Assembly: GCA_025617375.2 (NCBI GenBank) | Contig: JAMYGW020000004.1 | Location: 62,001 to 126,000, forward strand | Length of the DNA stretch: 64,000 nt | Direction: 5' to 3' | From: Acarospora socialis | Lineage: Eukaryota; Ascomycota; Lecanoromycetes; Acarosporales; Acarosporaceae | Shown here: positions 22,996 to 34,395 of the stretch, one piece after another | How positions within the stretch are numbered: position 1 is the first letter of the stretch | How the letters are laid out: each line of letters starts with the position of its first letter | Position numbers and translations under genes: made by a program | Notes under the pieces: generated by a model | Seen by the model: only the letters and a program-made list of their open reading frames with translations | What the model was told of the DNA's origin: nothing | Databases searched by the model: none

Positions 22996-24161
22996 TTACT
23001 CCAGTAACAACGACTCTCCGCTGTGCAATGCCGCAAATTTGACGTCACTCACGTCTGCAAAGTTATTCTGTTCTGACATAAGACCCCCTTTCTTTCTTTC
23101 CTTTTCCAGCGCTTCTTTAAGTGTCACAGTTCTCCGTCTGAGGAAGGGCGCCAGGATTCCACGACTCTTTTTCCGTTCATCATGTGTCCCGACCCAGTAC
23201 TTCGCCTTCAGCAGCCGTTGCAGCCGGAGACCGTTATGAGCTCCAAGGTTCAACTGCTTAGCACTGCTGATACTGATGTCGTCGAGACCATGCAAGAGCG
23301 CAACGGTTTTGATCGGAGGTATTGCTGATGGCATACAACGGAAGTGATCCGCGTAGAAGCCATGGGGAGAATACACGACGGCCTCCGCAGCTTCCTCATC
23401 CAGTGTCCCGCATGTTGATTCTGCCGCTATGTCGAAGACGAAAAGCAAAGCGGAATGCAAGTACAGCGAGTCTTTGTCCTGTACCAATCTCGAAATTCCC
23501 AACCAATCCGGCAGAGGCCACAGAGATGTACTCCTCCAGTCTGCATCTCGATCCGGAAAGGTCGGAGTGTTCTGGACGAGCGCGAAATGGTGCCAGGATC
23601 TGATGATATCTGCCGCTTTCTGACAGGTTATCAGCGTGGTGCAATCGGCAAACTCTATCACATACTTACTGCAGCTGCGAGAACAGGAACTTCCCTGTCA
23701 ACCTGTTCTAAGGTTTCTCTATGGCAATGGTCGGTGAATTCGTGCGAGATCACCACAACATCGATATGGGAGCGTGGCGGCACTGCACGGCCTGAGAGCT
23801 TTCTTGATTTCCTTTGGTCATCACTCGACCTTTGTGTGATGTCTTGGACATCTCGTAGTCGGTCCTCCAACTCCGCGATGGTCTTAACGCTCGGCTCGAC
23901 CACATGCCATTGCTTGGAAAACCATGACAAGACATCGCTCTGAGGCCCCTGCAGCCATGGATCGATGAGTATGTTGAAATGAGTCCTTCCACTAGCTGGC
24001 AATGCATGTTGCGGGTATGGTAGCTGAAGTAGCCAGGTTGTATCGGCGTTGAGATGAGTCAGGACAGGTCGTTGCATGGCGAAGGCTCGACGGATGGAGT
24101 TTTGGAGGTCCACGTGCAGCTGCACTGATGATTCATTCATGATAGCAAAGGCATAATCCAT
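22996..24161 (-). CDS. Metallo-beta-lactamase-fold-like protein with degenerate metal motif
   Basis: Exons 23670-24161 and 22996-23619 (49-nt intron, GTAAGT donor, GTCAG acceptor) give 371 residues. The N-terminal part reads QLHVDLQNSIRRAF, ADTTWLLQLPYP and HFNILIDPWLQGPQ, the opening strands of an MBL sheet. It is followed by VVVISHEFTDHCH, which aligns with the family's HxHxDH metal motif but has Ser in place of the first His. After the splice come KAADIIRSWHHF and later VYSPHGFY. Fungi carry many such proteins of unknown role, and I cannot name a substrate. Neither a signal peptide nor a membrane segment is apparent. It diverges from the Ca2+ exchanger gene across a ~670-bp gap. Confidence 0.8.
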
Positions 24162-24833
24162 ATCACCGCCCCATTCTATTGTGATCCATTGGTGTTCTCA
24201 TTGATTGATACGTGGCAATTAGCACCAACACTTGCTGTCGCTGTTGTGTTGTCTACCAAAGTACCAGTGAGCAGGCAGAGGACGTGGTCCGTATTATCGG
24301 TGGTGATGACAAACACGGCCTACAGGCTTCGGGGCAAGATTAGACGGGGAGCTCCCAAGCAGCCAAGCTAGAGTAAATAACAGGGAACTGTACACTACCT
24401 TTCACATCACTGGAGGAGCAGGGTACAGCTTCAAAGGTTGAGAAATAATCAGAATCTTACCATACTTATTTTGATTTGCATTGGCGGTGGAATTGGCAGT
24501 GGCCTTGGCATTTCTAATCATGACGAGATCGCAGCTGGTAGTCAAGGTATTGCCTTCCGGATCAATCGAGCAAGGAGCATTCCCTCTCCTTCATTATCAT
24601 TTACTTCATCACCTTATCAATTGAGGTTCACTAATGGTATATTGACAAGGAATTTCACTGAAATTCGGTTGATCTACTTCCTCGCATGGGCCAACGATCT
24701 GTCTTTGTAACCAAAGTACTCGTAATCTCGCCCCAAGATCGTCTTAGTCAGCAAATAGATCGACCTTATCTCAACTGACGATCCCCATCTTCGCCCCAAG
24801 AATCCTTACCTTCCAACTTCTCACGCAACATCG
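24162..24833. promoter_or_regulatory. Divergent intergenic region, MBL-like gene / Ca2+ exchanger
   Basis: Head-to-head 672-bp gap that must hold both promoters. The last ~100 bp before 24834 are C/T-rich, typical of a fungal leader. No specific binding site is asserted. Confidence 0.5.
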
Positions 24834-27752
24834 ATGGTGGAAACCTCTGACGATCCGACTTTATTAGACCGCATCCACTCATGGACAAGGCCTAAAGTGC
24901 ACGCCTCAAATGTCAACTCACCAGGAGCATATCATCACCATCCAGCGATCGCCTTGCATGACAGGAATCATGCTTCTACACTCTCCGGATCAGCGGCCGG
25001 CGCTGATGGGGGTGACTATCTACCGCCGCCGAAGTCCACGAGTCCAGATGGCGTTGCGAAGGCAGCCACGGTGTTGCCATTATCATCGCCACCTTCTGCG
25101 GCTGAGAACGGAGATCGAGAGGAATCTCCCACCATAGCATCTGAGCACAAACCAAATGTTGCCATTCGCTTTTGGCGCACAGCCAAGAACATCATTTTAT
25201 CCAGCTGGCTGAACGTTCTTCTGGTTTTCGTACCAGCCGGGATTGCTGTCCAAGTAGCTGGGTTGAACCCCACCGTCGTGTTCGCCATCAATGCCATTGC
25301 TATCATACCTCTCGCTGGCCTACTAAGTCATGCGACGGAGAGCGTCGCTAGTAGGATGGGAGATACGGTGGGAGCTCTGATGAATGTGACCTTTGGCAAT
25401 GCGGTTGAGCTTATTATATTGTATGTTTACCATCTTTGTAATCTAGGAGAGATCCGAATGAAGCTGACTGGAAACACAGCATGTATGTAACCGTGCAGAC
25501 GGGCGAGAACAGGAAGAGTCAGAGGCAGCTTCGCAGAACCTTACAACTAGACTGCATCCCCTAGTCGCAGCCTCTGACTCTGCGAAAAGACCGGTTGTTG
25601 TTGCTTCACATGCTTACTTCTGCACTCTATTGCCTTGCTGCAGCATTGCACTTGTCAAGGTCAGTCTTCCATCGGAGGTCTAAGTGTTATAATCTGGTCT
25701 AACTGGGCCACGTAGAATGAGTATCGCATCGTCCAAGCCTCTCTCCTGGGTTCGATCCTTGCCAACTTACTCTTGATTCTCGGAATGTGTTTCCTCTTCG
25801 GTGGTCTTCGCTTCCGTGAACAGGTATGCAATAGTTTCATCTCTGTGGCGGAGAGGAGTGCAGCTGATTGAGACTCGCACCAGATATACAACAGCACAGT
25901 AACGCAGATGAGTGCCTGTCTGTTGAGCCTCAGCGTCATGAGTCTTCTATTGCCGGTAAAGATACTCCCAATCGTCCCGTAACCTCAGCAACTCCTCCGC
26001 TCATGTGCTCACATATTGTCCCGTAGACAGCGTTCCATGCCTCTTTCACGGATTTGAAGATAGCCGACAAAGCTGTACTCCGAGTCAGTAGAGGTACCAG
26101 TATTGTAAGTTTTGTTCAAATAGTACGTTACAAATTCCAAGCGCTCACCGTTGCAGATTTTGCTGCTAGTGTATGTGTTGTATCTTTTGTTCCAACTTAA
26201 GTCGCACGCATACATGTATGCGAGCACACCACAGCATGTCATCGATGAAGAGTCACACCCTGGCGTCCTTGCAGAAATGCTGGGCTCGTCAAGCTCTTCA
26301 GACTCCTCAAGTTCATCAGACTGCAGTGACACAGATGCCTCGTCGGGATCTAACACCACGGCAAAGCGCATCAAGCGTGCTCTGAGAGGCCGGAGACGGC
26401 GCAAATCTAGTGTCAGCTCGAAGGATACGCCGTCCATGCCATCCGCCGTCCGGACTCCGTCTGTAGGGACCCATACTAGCCCTGAGAGTCCCGACTTCGT
26501 AGGTTCTGATCCGTTAGCCGATCTTCGACTGGGACCCCAGCATGAGTTGGGAGTGATTGCCAGTGGTGATGAAGCAGACACAGATGGAGAAAAGAGTGGT
26601 CGTCGTTATGGCAATCGTGGGGCGAAGATCAACTATCGAGATTTCGAGAAAGAGAAAGGCGGTAGATCGGGAACAAAGTCTCCGGAAGTTAAGCCGAAGA
26701 AGAAGAGCAAGACAAAGAAGAAGCATAGGAAATCCGCTTGTACTGCTGACAAGGTGGAAGATCTACCCGAGAAGAGTACTGAGCCCCCATCCGAAGATCA
26801 GAAATCTATGCCCCGCGTGGGGTTCGTACAGGATGTTCAGGTTGCACCGGACGGTTCACCAAAGCGTCCTTTCAATATTCGCGGCTTGTCCGTTCGCCCC
26901 GCGTTGCCGAATCTTCTCTCGTCGACGGTGTTTTCGTCCGTGCCTCCAGCTGGTCCACTGGTCCTGGGCCCCGGTGCTCCAACGACCATGCCTCGGGCTC
27001 TCAACGGCGTTCGACGGACTACTTCGTTGCCAGATCGCTTGAATCAACCACAGCCAGCGAATCCGGCACTTGCTCCCACACCACAGCCGTATATCCGGCC
27101 AGTCAACGCGTCACACGTTTCCACCGACCCCAGAAACGTCGAGGCAGCGAAGGAGCACATATCCCGCACCACAGCTGTCATTCTGCTCCTCGTATCTACC
27201 GGGCTGGTAGCCGTCTGTGCGGAGTTTCTCGTCGGCAGTATTAACTATCTGGTCGAGAACAGCGGCGTGAGCGAAGCATTCGTCGGTCTGATTATCCTTC
27301 CCATCGTGGGTAATGCCGCCGAACATGTCACAGCCGTGACGGTAGCCAGCAAGAACAAGATGGACCTCGCTATCGGAGTCGCTGTAGGGAGCAGTATTCA
27401 AATTGGTAAATCCACCCTTCCCCTCCACAACATCAGCATCCGCTTACTGACCTTCTCACCCAATACAGCCCTGTTTGTCACCCCCGTCATCGTCCTTCTC
27501 GGCTGGATCCTGTCCAAAGACATGTCGCTCTACTTCTCCCTTTTCGAGACCGTCTCTCTCTTCGTTTCGGCTTTTATCGTCAACTTCCTCGTCCTCGACG
27601 GCCGCAGCAATTATCTCGAGGGCGCCCTGTTGATTGCCGCGTACATCATTATCGCCGTCGCCGCCTTCTTCTATCCGGATTCGAGCCAACAGAGTCCCGT
27701 TGGAGGGGCGGCTGCGGATGGGGCGAGGAGGTTGTTGGTGAGGTCGATCTAA
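24834..27752 (+). CDS. VCX1: Vacuolar Ca2+/H+ exchanger with long hydrophilic loop
   Basis: Seven exons: 24834-25420, 25644-25659, 25716-25823, 25884-25955, 26027-26104, 26157-27405 and 27469-27752; 797 residues with all phases consistent. It belongs to the CaCA/CAX family: the two c-motif repeats are FGNAVELI (near residue 188) and [12 protein letters not shown], each in a membrane segment, and helices such as [20 protein letters not shown] and [19 protein letters not shown] match fungal Vcx1. The family exchanges cytosolic Ca2+ for vacuolar H+. A polar N-terminus of ~110 residues precedes the first helix. Between helices around residues 310 and 620 lies a ~300-residue Ser/Lys/Pro-rich loop, in place of the short acidic linker of the ~410-residue yeast protein. 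Exon 2 is only 16 nt; it supplies FIALVK across the joins, which the family requires. Confidence 0.92.
25516..25586 (+). other. Interleaved inverted repeats inside exchanger intron 1
   Basis: GAGTCAGAGGC (25516-25526) pairs perfectly with GCCTCTGACTC (25570-25580), and TTCGCAGA (25530-25537) with TCTGCGAA (25579-25586). The arms are interleaved and overlap by two bases, so the two stems compete or form a pseudoknot-like fold. They sit upstream of the 16-nt exon. Confidence 0.6.
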
Positions 27753-28240
27753 ACATTGTAAACGGTGATGATTGGGTTCGTGTAGTAGGTTGCATTTGGA
27801 TTAGGCTGGGTTGCGACTGCTGGAACGGAGTGGATGGGTAGGGATGCGTCGGGGGCGAGGTCAGGTTGGGATTTTCAGGGTATATGGGGACCGAGACTCA
27901 GGACTGTCGTTATCGTGGATCTGTTTCGTTACCTTGGGATGGTGGACGTTGTGCCTTCGCTACAGTTACCTACACTCGCTCATTCGAAAGTCATACTCAT
28001 TCCCTTGACTTTAAATTCTCAGTATCATTCGCACATCCGCTCGACTTGGCCCGACACCCGTCATCTCCACGCCGCAACATTCCCTTACCACCCCTTCACT
28101 ATGTAACACGATGGAGTAGAGATCCTCCTATAGTGGGCTCCGAGATCTCGCGAGAGATAGCCAGGCATAAATCATACCTACCCTTTCCATACATACCGTA
28201 ACTATCTATAGAATCCAAGTAAGAGCTTTTCTCCGTAGTG
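27753..28240. other. 3' flank of the Ca2+ exchanger
   Basis: No gene seen. G-rich then C/T-rich sequence, presumably the 3' UTR and terminator region. Confidence 0.45.
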
Positions 28241-31040
28241 AATCTAACGCTAATTCAAGAGCCAGTTTCTACTCCCTACCCTGTTGACGTCCCAGAGGCG
28301 ATTCAAGCTCCGGAGGAGGGGATCTCTCAACCGTGGTGTCTTGAAGGAAGGGCTCTCATACACATATCTAGCGGACTTTCTGCTAGATGCTTTATCGCCA
28401 ACCCTACGTTCTTCGGGCCAAAGTTGTGGTTCGGAACTTTAATTTCAGTAACGGGATCTTCAAGGTCCATAGCAGACCAAATTAGGTGTGGGTAAAGCTG
28501 GGGACACTCATGTCGATCTACAGCCCCAACCCACTCTCCCGACAGCCTCTGATTCTAGCAGCAACTGATCTGTCCCGAGCTCTTTCCCGAGAGCTTCAAC
28601 ATCATCCTCCAGCTCCCCAGACACGGTCCGTAGCTGTGCCGTGGGCTTACCGTGTCGTACATACGCATCTGGTTGTGGGAATTCACTGTGTTGGGGAGTT
28701 GTTCGTGGTGATGAGTTTCAAAAGGCTTCTCACGATTATGCAGAGTTTGCTTGTCATCACCAAGTACTTTGAGCTGCTCCCGATCTGCTACATATTGAGC
28801 CTTACAAGCACAAGGAAAACTCAAACTATGTTCGTCCTGGCCGTGGAACATATTCCTGAACTGCTCATCAGACTCTTCAACGTTAAGCTCTGCTCCCTCT
28901 GGTCGCTGAATTAGAATTTCACAGTTATTCTCCAGCTTGGCATGTTTTTACTTCAACGCCTCTTCAATGACGTTGACAACAGCCAATATAGTAGGACGTT
29001 GATTCTCTTCCTGTTGGGGAGCAGTTGCAGTCCACTCAAAATACCTTCATGGCTTTTTTGATCACAGTGTCTCATTGTCAAGTGCAGGTGGATGCTCTTC
29101 GGAAGGGGCTAAGCCGACCGCAAGGTAGATGAGATCGCGGCCCCAGACATGACCGTCGAAGGGTCGCAAACTAGCCGAAGGACACAGAGATTTTGGTGTT
29201 CCTATGCCAGGATCGTGATGATTGGGTTCAAGGGTATTCTGATTCCACTCTTTCATTTGAACGGTGTTATACAATTCAACAGCCTTCGCAGATCTGCGAG
29301 ATGTCTGTTGTCAGTCCTGTTTGATTGCAGTCTGTGTTGCATACATCTTAAGACTGAAAAGCTCTGTCACTGCAGCGAGGCTCCTATCCACAAGATGTGC
29401 TTTGTGGTAGGTCATTTGATCACGAACCAAAGGACTTCTCTCAACGTGATGCCTGAGAAAGGTCCTTCCTCAACACAAGGAGTTGAGCGGCATAGCTCAG
29501 AGCAGTGAGAATGAGAGTGAATTTTGACCGGCTTGCCAGCTTGGAGTCATCGAATCCGAGTGCGTGGATCGCTATGTTGGGACTAAGAAACACCTCCTCA
29601 AGCAAGAATGATCCAAATCGAAAGTTTTCAGTCTCACTTCGCGAGAATGGTCGTCGATGGTTCACTGAAGGTATCCCCGCAGTCAAGTTGAGGAGAGACG
29701 GAGAGCCACGATTGTTTCCGAGATGTCACCGTGGCAGTCGCTCAATAACGCAAATTCGTGAGTTCGACTCTAAGCCGATCTTGTCATAAGTCTGCCACAA
29801 GGTCTACCACTGTTTGCTGTAACGCATCTCCAGCTTCATTGTTCATGCCTTCAGATCTAACGATGACTTTGTGAAGCCTTTTGCTCCTTGATCTCGGAAG
29901 CCGTTTTTAGTTCAGATTTCCTTATGTGGTACTGGTTCTCAAGAAGCTGCTGTCTCAACTTGAAGTTAGAATGAAGCTCCACTTCCTTAAGCTTGAAGGC
30001 GGAGTGGAGCTGCTGCTGGCTGACAGCAAAGTGAAGTGAAGATCTTGTTGCTTGTCTTGATAGATAATCTAATGCTGATATTTGGAGGAATGTCTTCTTG
30101 AGCGCTTTGGCTGGCCCACACTTGGGGGGAGCGTGAGTCTGTCTAACGGTTCGTCTTCGTCAATCTTGATGTTTTAAATCTGTGACACAACGGACAGAAC
30201 CGCTGCCGAGTTCATATTTCCGTTTCCAACTAAGGTATCATCCTCTATGATGCGTAATAGGTCTTGGCCTCTTGCATACTTCATATCAGATCCTACTCCC
30301 CTTCATTTGTTGAATCTTCGCCCCAGCAAGGTCGTTCTGCTCCCTTCAATGAGTGGGAAAGGTAAGTGTTGTACCTCGACATGCAAAGGTGTAGTGGTGG
30401 GTCTTGCAATCCACTGATAAACTGTTCGATGGTAAAGTTCAACATAGATTGAGATATTGATATGTTTCTTTCAAACTTCTCACATGTAGCAACAATATCA
30501 GTCAGACATTGAGAAGTAACATAGCTTGTTGCTCTGTTAACATTTCCCTTCTATCATTTGTGTGACTGGAAGGACTTATAGTTGAGTTCATGACGACGTG
30601 CTTCAGCAGACCGATCAAATAAATGGATGATGTATTTACTTACTTCAATGCCATCAATCAACAGAGAATTGAGTATGTCATCAAACTAATCAACAATGTC
30701 TGAGTTTGCTGTGTGTGCGGCAAGTACAGTAAAAAACAGCTCAGATGGTTTCTCCAGGACGAGAACTACCTGACCTGGGAGAAAAATCCAACGTGTATAG
30801 TGAAAGCTCTAGCTCCAGGATTGCCAACTCTTATCTCAATAAAAGTGTACCATCGCAAAGGACCTGACGCGAGCCTTAGATGCAATAGCTTCGAGTGATT
30901 GGCCTTTGAGGATTTTTGACAAGCGGTGGTGTGGTTGGTCTTGCCAGAGATTGACTGATTGATCTCGAGTGAGAGTTTTCTCAACGATTTGAATTGGTGT
31001 AACGCATACGAAAGCCGCACGAGCGTAAGCAAAAGTTCAA
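28241..31040 (-). mobile_element. Decayed transposable element (class unresolved)
   Basis: Across about 2.8 kb the minus strand shows protein-like fragments in shifting frames, interrupted by stops. The best run lies at ~30330-30800: LVLEKPSELFFTVLAAHTANS, FDDILNSLLIDGIEV, HLFDRSAEARRHEL, LTDIVATCEKFERN and FTIEQFISGLQDPPLHLCM; the last resembles the F-I-x-G-L-x-D-P pattern of retroelement Gag proteins. Around 30100 a DEPLDRLTLPPSVGQPKRSRR stretch recalls basic tails of transposases. Farther along are FRFGSFLLEEVFLSPNIAIHAL (29600s), DLIYLAVGLAPSEEHPPAL (29100s) and KAQYVADREQLKVLGDD (28700s). No intact frame, LTR or TIR could be demonstrated by eye, so class and boundaries are uncertain. Confidence 0.4.
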
Positions 31041-32176
31041 ATCAATGAGAGATGACGGATCCAATTGTTGTTCTCGGACCAACCATGTCACAAAGCGGTA
31101 GAAGTTGCTGCAAATCTCGAAGTGGAAGATATCGGAAACTAGAAGATTCGTCAAACGAGCTGGTAAAGGTCATAAGAAGCCAGTGAGATAGAGAAATCAG
31201 AGACATGGTCCCCATGATAGATGTTTTGCTATCGATTTCTCCGACGGGACGCCAAATCTCGAAGCTGCCATATATGGGCGTGGTGCTTGAGCATGGTGAT
31301 TTATTTTGACATGAGTATACAGCGTTGCCTCCGATTCTCACTTGCCTTTATCATAGTAGATGCCGCTGATCGCTAGGGCTATGTTGTATATCTTGCAGCC
31401 CTGCCACTATGAAGAGCGGCCAGTGGAGGTCACATCTACCTCATCGAATCGAACTGATGTTTACGCTGAAATGGTCATAGACGTTGCGCACGAGGCTTTT
31501 AAGTGAATCTATTGATGTTTGACGCTGCGAACTTTGATTGTTGTTAGCTCGCCGATGGAGGAGCTGCCTGCACTGAAAATGTAAATCCAGTAGCGTTATT
31601 ACTAGCACTGCCTTGCATGCTCTTCGAATCTAAAGGGAAATTTGGAACAAGGTTCTGGGGCGTTGTCGTTCTAAGTTGATCATGCGTACGGCTTTCACTG
31701 TTACGGCATCCAGGCTTAGCGGTTACGGAGGCTTGGTGCTTACAGTAGAGCAGACATGAGAACATGTGATATCTTTAGATATTCCCTTAGGCGCGGTATT
31801 TGTTCAAAGGAGTAGAGCAAGGGTTAAGGACAACGATAGATTAAGGAAGACCTATTTCCGCGAAATACTCAGGTCAGGCTTAGGGGTATATGTTTCGGTT
31901 TGATTGCTTTTGTCTTTCGAAGTAGATAGTTCAACACTAAAGTGGATGAGGTCTAGATGGCGCATAGGAAGCTGAACAGGATGGAGTTTTATTCTAGTAA
32001 GACTCATACCCATGTGTTCAATAACTTAGGTAGGGATCTTGTCTACTCTACTCTATCAACCAGCAAAGCACGGGAGACGAGGCGGACAGATTTCGTCCAC
32101 AAGTCATGTCGAGTTATCATTCACGTCACGGGACAAGAGAAGAGAATTCGTGAAGAGGAATATATAATTGAACTAT
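31041..32176. other. Intergenic region beside the decayed element
   Basis: No supported gene. Possibly further eroded repeat sequence; a minus-strand frame at 31544-31765 is unrecognised. Confidence 0.4.
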
Positions 32177-33634
32177 CTATTCTTCCCAGAAATTAGGTAA
32201 ATTCCCATCCAAGAGAAAGCAGAGGAAGCAGCTCAATCGCGGTCCGAACATCGGAATGCAATAGAGCCATTTCTCCACCCCTTTCTCACCCCATCTGATC
32301 CTCAGCGCAACTTCCTCCTCCCTTGCAAGGCCACGGCCCAAGGCTTTGGTGGTTTCCGGTAAGTTATGCTTGAGCGGGTCATTGCAGGCCTGCTCCCCGC
32401 TCTCGAAGATGCTGCGTGATAGGTAGGCGATGTCATAGTATGGGTTCCCAGTAGGTGAGCGTTGGAGGATGAAGAAATCGGCATAAAAGGGCTTGAGGGC
32501 TTCGGTTAGTGCGGTGATAGTAGGGGATTCGGACGGGGGATGTTTTGGTCTGTGATTGTCGCGCGGGCGAAAAGGTGAGAAATGGCTTTTGCGGCCCGCT
32601 TTTAGTAGCTCATTGTGTGCCACTTCGAACCAGTCCATCGAGGTCCATTCTCTGTCGGTTTCGTCCTGTTCCGCAGGGTAGGTGGTATGCAATAGGGTCT
32701 CTAGGAGCTCCGTGGTCAGTAGGTGAGTCATGTTGACTTGTGCAATCAATCGATACCGAGTCTTGCCGGTCTCTTGGCTGATTATATCGCTAGGGAAGAC
32801 AAGGTGGTATTCGATGTCGCCGTATGGAGATTGCCTGGTCAGGAGATCCGGAGAACCGAGTAATTTGTCGAGATCCAGAAAGATGCCTTCGCCGTCTTGG
32901 AGGTCTTCGGGTGGGATCATGTCGTGAGACATGACATTGACTGGGTTCCCCGGAAGCTGATGGTCAATGATGTAGATTGAGCGTAGGAAGTTTGGTATAA
33001 TCTTGGCATGTTTTGTGATGGGACAATTGAGTAGTGCAGAGCCTTGCTCGGTAGCCCTGTTGGCAGGTGGGTTAGCTGCTGTTGTAGCATGGAAATGAGG
33101 GCCACCGAGATCCTTTCCAGGAAGCCGGGTTTGCTGATCCGTGTTTGTTGCCCGGGTTGCATCCCTGTAGAAAGGGTGGTCATGCTCATCTAGAATTGAG
33201 TCAGCCTTTGAGGCAGGTCGTTTCAGATTCCTCTGACCTCGGATCTTTCGGATACTATGCGTGGATGATGAGCTGTCTCGGCGAATCAGGTCATTAACTG
33301 TGGCCAGATATATAGGGTGTTCAATTTCCGGATGCTTGTCCTCTTCATAGATCACCAACTGAATTCTGGACGGTTGCGATTGTATTAATGACGTCCTCGG
33401 GGTTTTAGGTTCGCAATCCGGACAATCATCGCCCTTCAATGAGTATTGACTGGCTGTAAAGCCGCGTATCAAAGAGAGGCGTGAGATCTCGGAGAGTTGC
33501 GGAGCCCAGGAGAATTTCCGTCTGATGTGAAATGGCAATGGCAATCCACCTGGGGGAAGTAAAGGATCCGAGTATGTGCCCAAGAATTTCTTGACGGAGT
33601 CCTTCAGACTGTCGTGTCGATGATGACCTGGCAT
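32177..33634 (-). CDS. Conserved fungal protein with PAS-like stretch, function unknown
   Basis: A single exon of 485 residues beginning MPGHHRHDSLKDSVKKFLG. The N-terminal half is polar and probably flexible. The middle contains FLRSIYIIDHQLPGNPVNVMS, which is laid out like the first strands of a PAS/LOV domain (an I-x-D-x-x-L-P-x-N-P pattern), then GDIEYHLVFPSDIISQETGKTRYRL with further strand-like segments. A later segment reads LKPFYADFFILQRSP, followed by a C-terminal hydrophobic run (LYCIPMFGPRLSCFLCFLL). No LOV-type flavin cysteine motif (NCRFLQ) is visible, so light sensing is not supported. I do not recognise a named family; the PAS assignment is inference. Confidence 0.68.
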   Translation of the reverse strand: MPGHHRHDSLKDSVKKFLGTYSDPLLPPGGLPLPFHIRRKFSWAPQLSEISRLSLIRGFTASQYSLKGDDCPDCEPKTPRTSLIQSQPSRIQLVIYEEDKHPEIEHPIYLATVNDLIRRDSSSSTHSIRKIRGQRNLKRPASKADSILDEHDHPFYRDATRATNTDQQTRLPGKDLGGPHFHATTAANPPANRATEQGSALLNCPITKHAKIIPNFLRSIYIIDHQLPGNPVNVMSHDMIPPEDLQDGEGIFLDLDKLLGSPDLLTRQSPYGDIEYHLVFPSDIISQETGKTRYRLIAQVNMTHLLTTELLETLLHTTYPAEQDETDREWTSMDWFEVAHNELLKAGRKSHFSPFRPRDNHRPKHPPSESPTITALTEALKPFYADFFILQRSPTGNPYYDIAYLSRSIFESGEQACNDPLKHNLPETTKALGRGLAREEEVALRIRWGEKGVEKWLYCIPMFGPRLSCFLCFLLDGNLPNFWEE

Positions 33635-34395
33635 GATGTCAAGAGTGTTAGAGTCAGCTAGGCAGTGATTTAGTCTGTTGATGCTGATTGGTGATGGATG
33701 GGCTATGCAGCAATGCAGCGATGCAGATTATGTTACAGACAATCGAAGCTTATATACACTGACCGTGTGAGATATCATGCAGTCAAACAAAGGAACAGAA
33801 CAAAGCAACAAAGCCATTATCACAACAACAAATCCTCCGCCAGAAACATAGACAAAGACATTGTTCTGACGAGATGCGAATTCGGGCCTTACTCTTGAAT
33901 TCGAGAATAGGGCTGAAATGAACCCTCCAATGAAAGTAAAAGCGTCTATGAAAGTAGGCGTTGAGCTCGAGAGGGCAAGCCAGTAGATCAATGCTACCCA
34001 AAATTCCCAAAACGGTACTATACTTGCTCCTCGTCCGGGTAGGAGAAACAGTAAATATAGGTAAACAGGAACACCAGCCAGCTATATCGTAATGCAGAAG
34101 CCTTTACACTACTACATGTTGAGGTTGAGCCTCAAGAAGATCTCCTTGTCACCGTATGTTTTGGGTGAGGGATGAAGTAGAATGACACTCCATGGCTGTT
34201 GACGTCCGGATGGGTGGCTAAAGGAGATGGGCCAATCAGGAGCCGTTCGCTTCGTCAAGCTCTTTTTCCAGTTCCAGTTCCTCACCTTCCCGAGGGCCAT
34301 CACGAATGACCCGGTTGGCTTAACCACACCCAATTGACCTTTGCCATTCACCTCAGTCAGTTGGCGCTTTCCTCTTCCTTCTCCGAGCTACCGTC
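33635..34395. other. Intergenic region, divergent promoters
   Basis: A 761-bp gap between two divergent genes (the PAS-like protein and ATP synthase g). No other gene seen. Confidence 0.5.
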
